5,545 nucleotides of DNA from NCBI GenBank assembly GCA_019242065.1, contig JAFAWJ010000906.1, positions 1-5,545 on the forward strand, written 5' to 3'. A program made the position numbers and the translations under genes. Source of the DNA: Chloroflexota bacterium (GTDB lineage Bacteria; Chloroflexota; UBA6077; CF-72). Position 1 is the first letter of the stretch, and each line of letters opens with the position of its first letter. This document shows positions 5,524-5,545 of this stretch, in pieces. The notes under the pieces were generated by a model, which saw nothing but the letters and a program-made list of their open reading frames with translations, searched no databases and was not told where the DNA came from.

Positions 5524-5545
5524 ATGCCAGTCACCGCCGCGGCGC
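5524..5545 (+). CDS. Probable start of a following gene, truncated by window edge
   Basis: ATG at 5524 opens a frame reading MPVTAAA to the edge of the window, 15 bases after the stop of the SH3b protein gene. The short spacing, the same strand and the TAnnnT box or weak ribosome-binding sequence upstream make a real gene start plausible. Seven codons are too few to suggest any product. Confidence 0.4.

Overview
The window is GC-rich bacterial DNA, strongly GC-biased at third codon positions and densely coded. A DUF1800/DUF1501 pair with a Tat-type lipoprotein-like signal, a kinase-like/SH3b membrane protein, and gene starts with no clear Shine-Dalgarno sequence together suggest a Chloroflexota-like or related terrestrial lineage. 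That placement is inference; no rRNA or other marker is present.

Layout. Positions 3-140 hold the 3' end of an unidentified plus-strand gene. Positions 141-413 are non-coding. They contain a tight run of hairpins (151-334), three of which are perfect palindromes centred on CATG, then a short telomere-like CCTAACCCTAACC tract, then a TAnnnT box seven bases before the next start codon. Positions 414-1784 and 1790-3193 encode a DUF1800 protein and a Tat-signal DUF1501 protein (alkaline-phosphatase-like superfamily) in an operon-like arrangement. On the minus strand, 4669-3128 encodes a 14-helix DHA2-type drug/proton antiporter whose last 21 codons and stop overlap, tail to tail, the end of the DUF1501 gene. 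Only 17 bp from its start, the plus-strand gene at 4687-5508 encodes a cytoplasmic kinase N-lobe remnant without its catalytic residues or C-lobe, then one membrane helix, a Ser/Pro/Thr/Ala-rich stalk and an SH3b domain. A further plus-strand gene probably begins at 5524 and runs out of the window.

How the genes relate. DUF1800 and DUF1501 proteins commonly occur as neighbours in bacteria; their joint function is unknown. Here only DUF1501 carries an export signal, so DUF1800 may stay in the cytoplasm or be carried out with it. The transporter and the kinase-like sensor protein are divergently transcribed across a minimal shared promoter, so they may be co-regulated. Nothing in the sequence ties them functionally to the DUF1800/DUF1501 pair. 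Three plus-strand starts (414, 4687, 5524) share a TAnnnT box 6-7 bases before the start codon, a pattern that fits leaderless transcripts. The most interesting items are the kinase-derived SH3b protein, the CATG-centred palindrome array, and the compressed divergent and convergent gene junctions.
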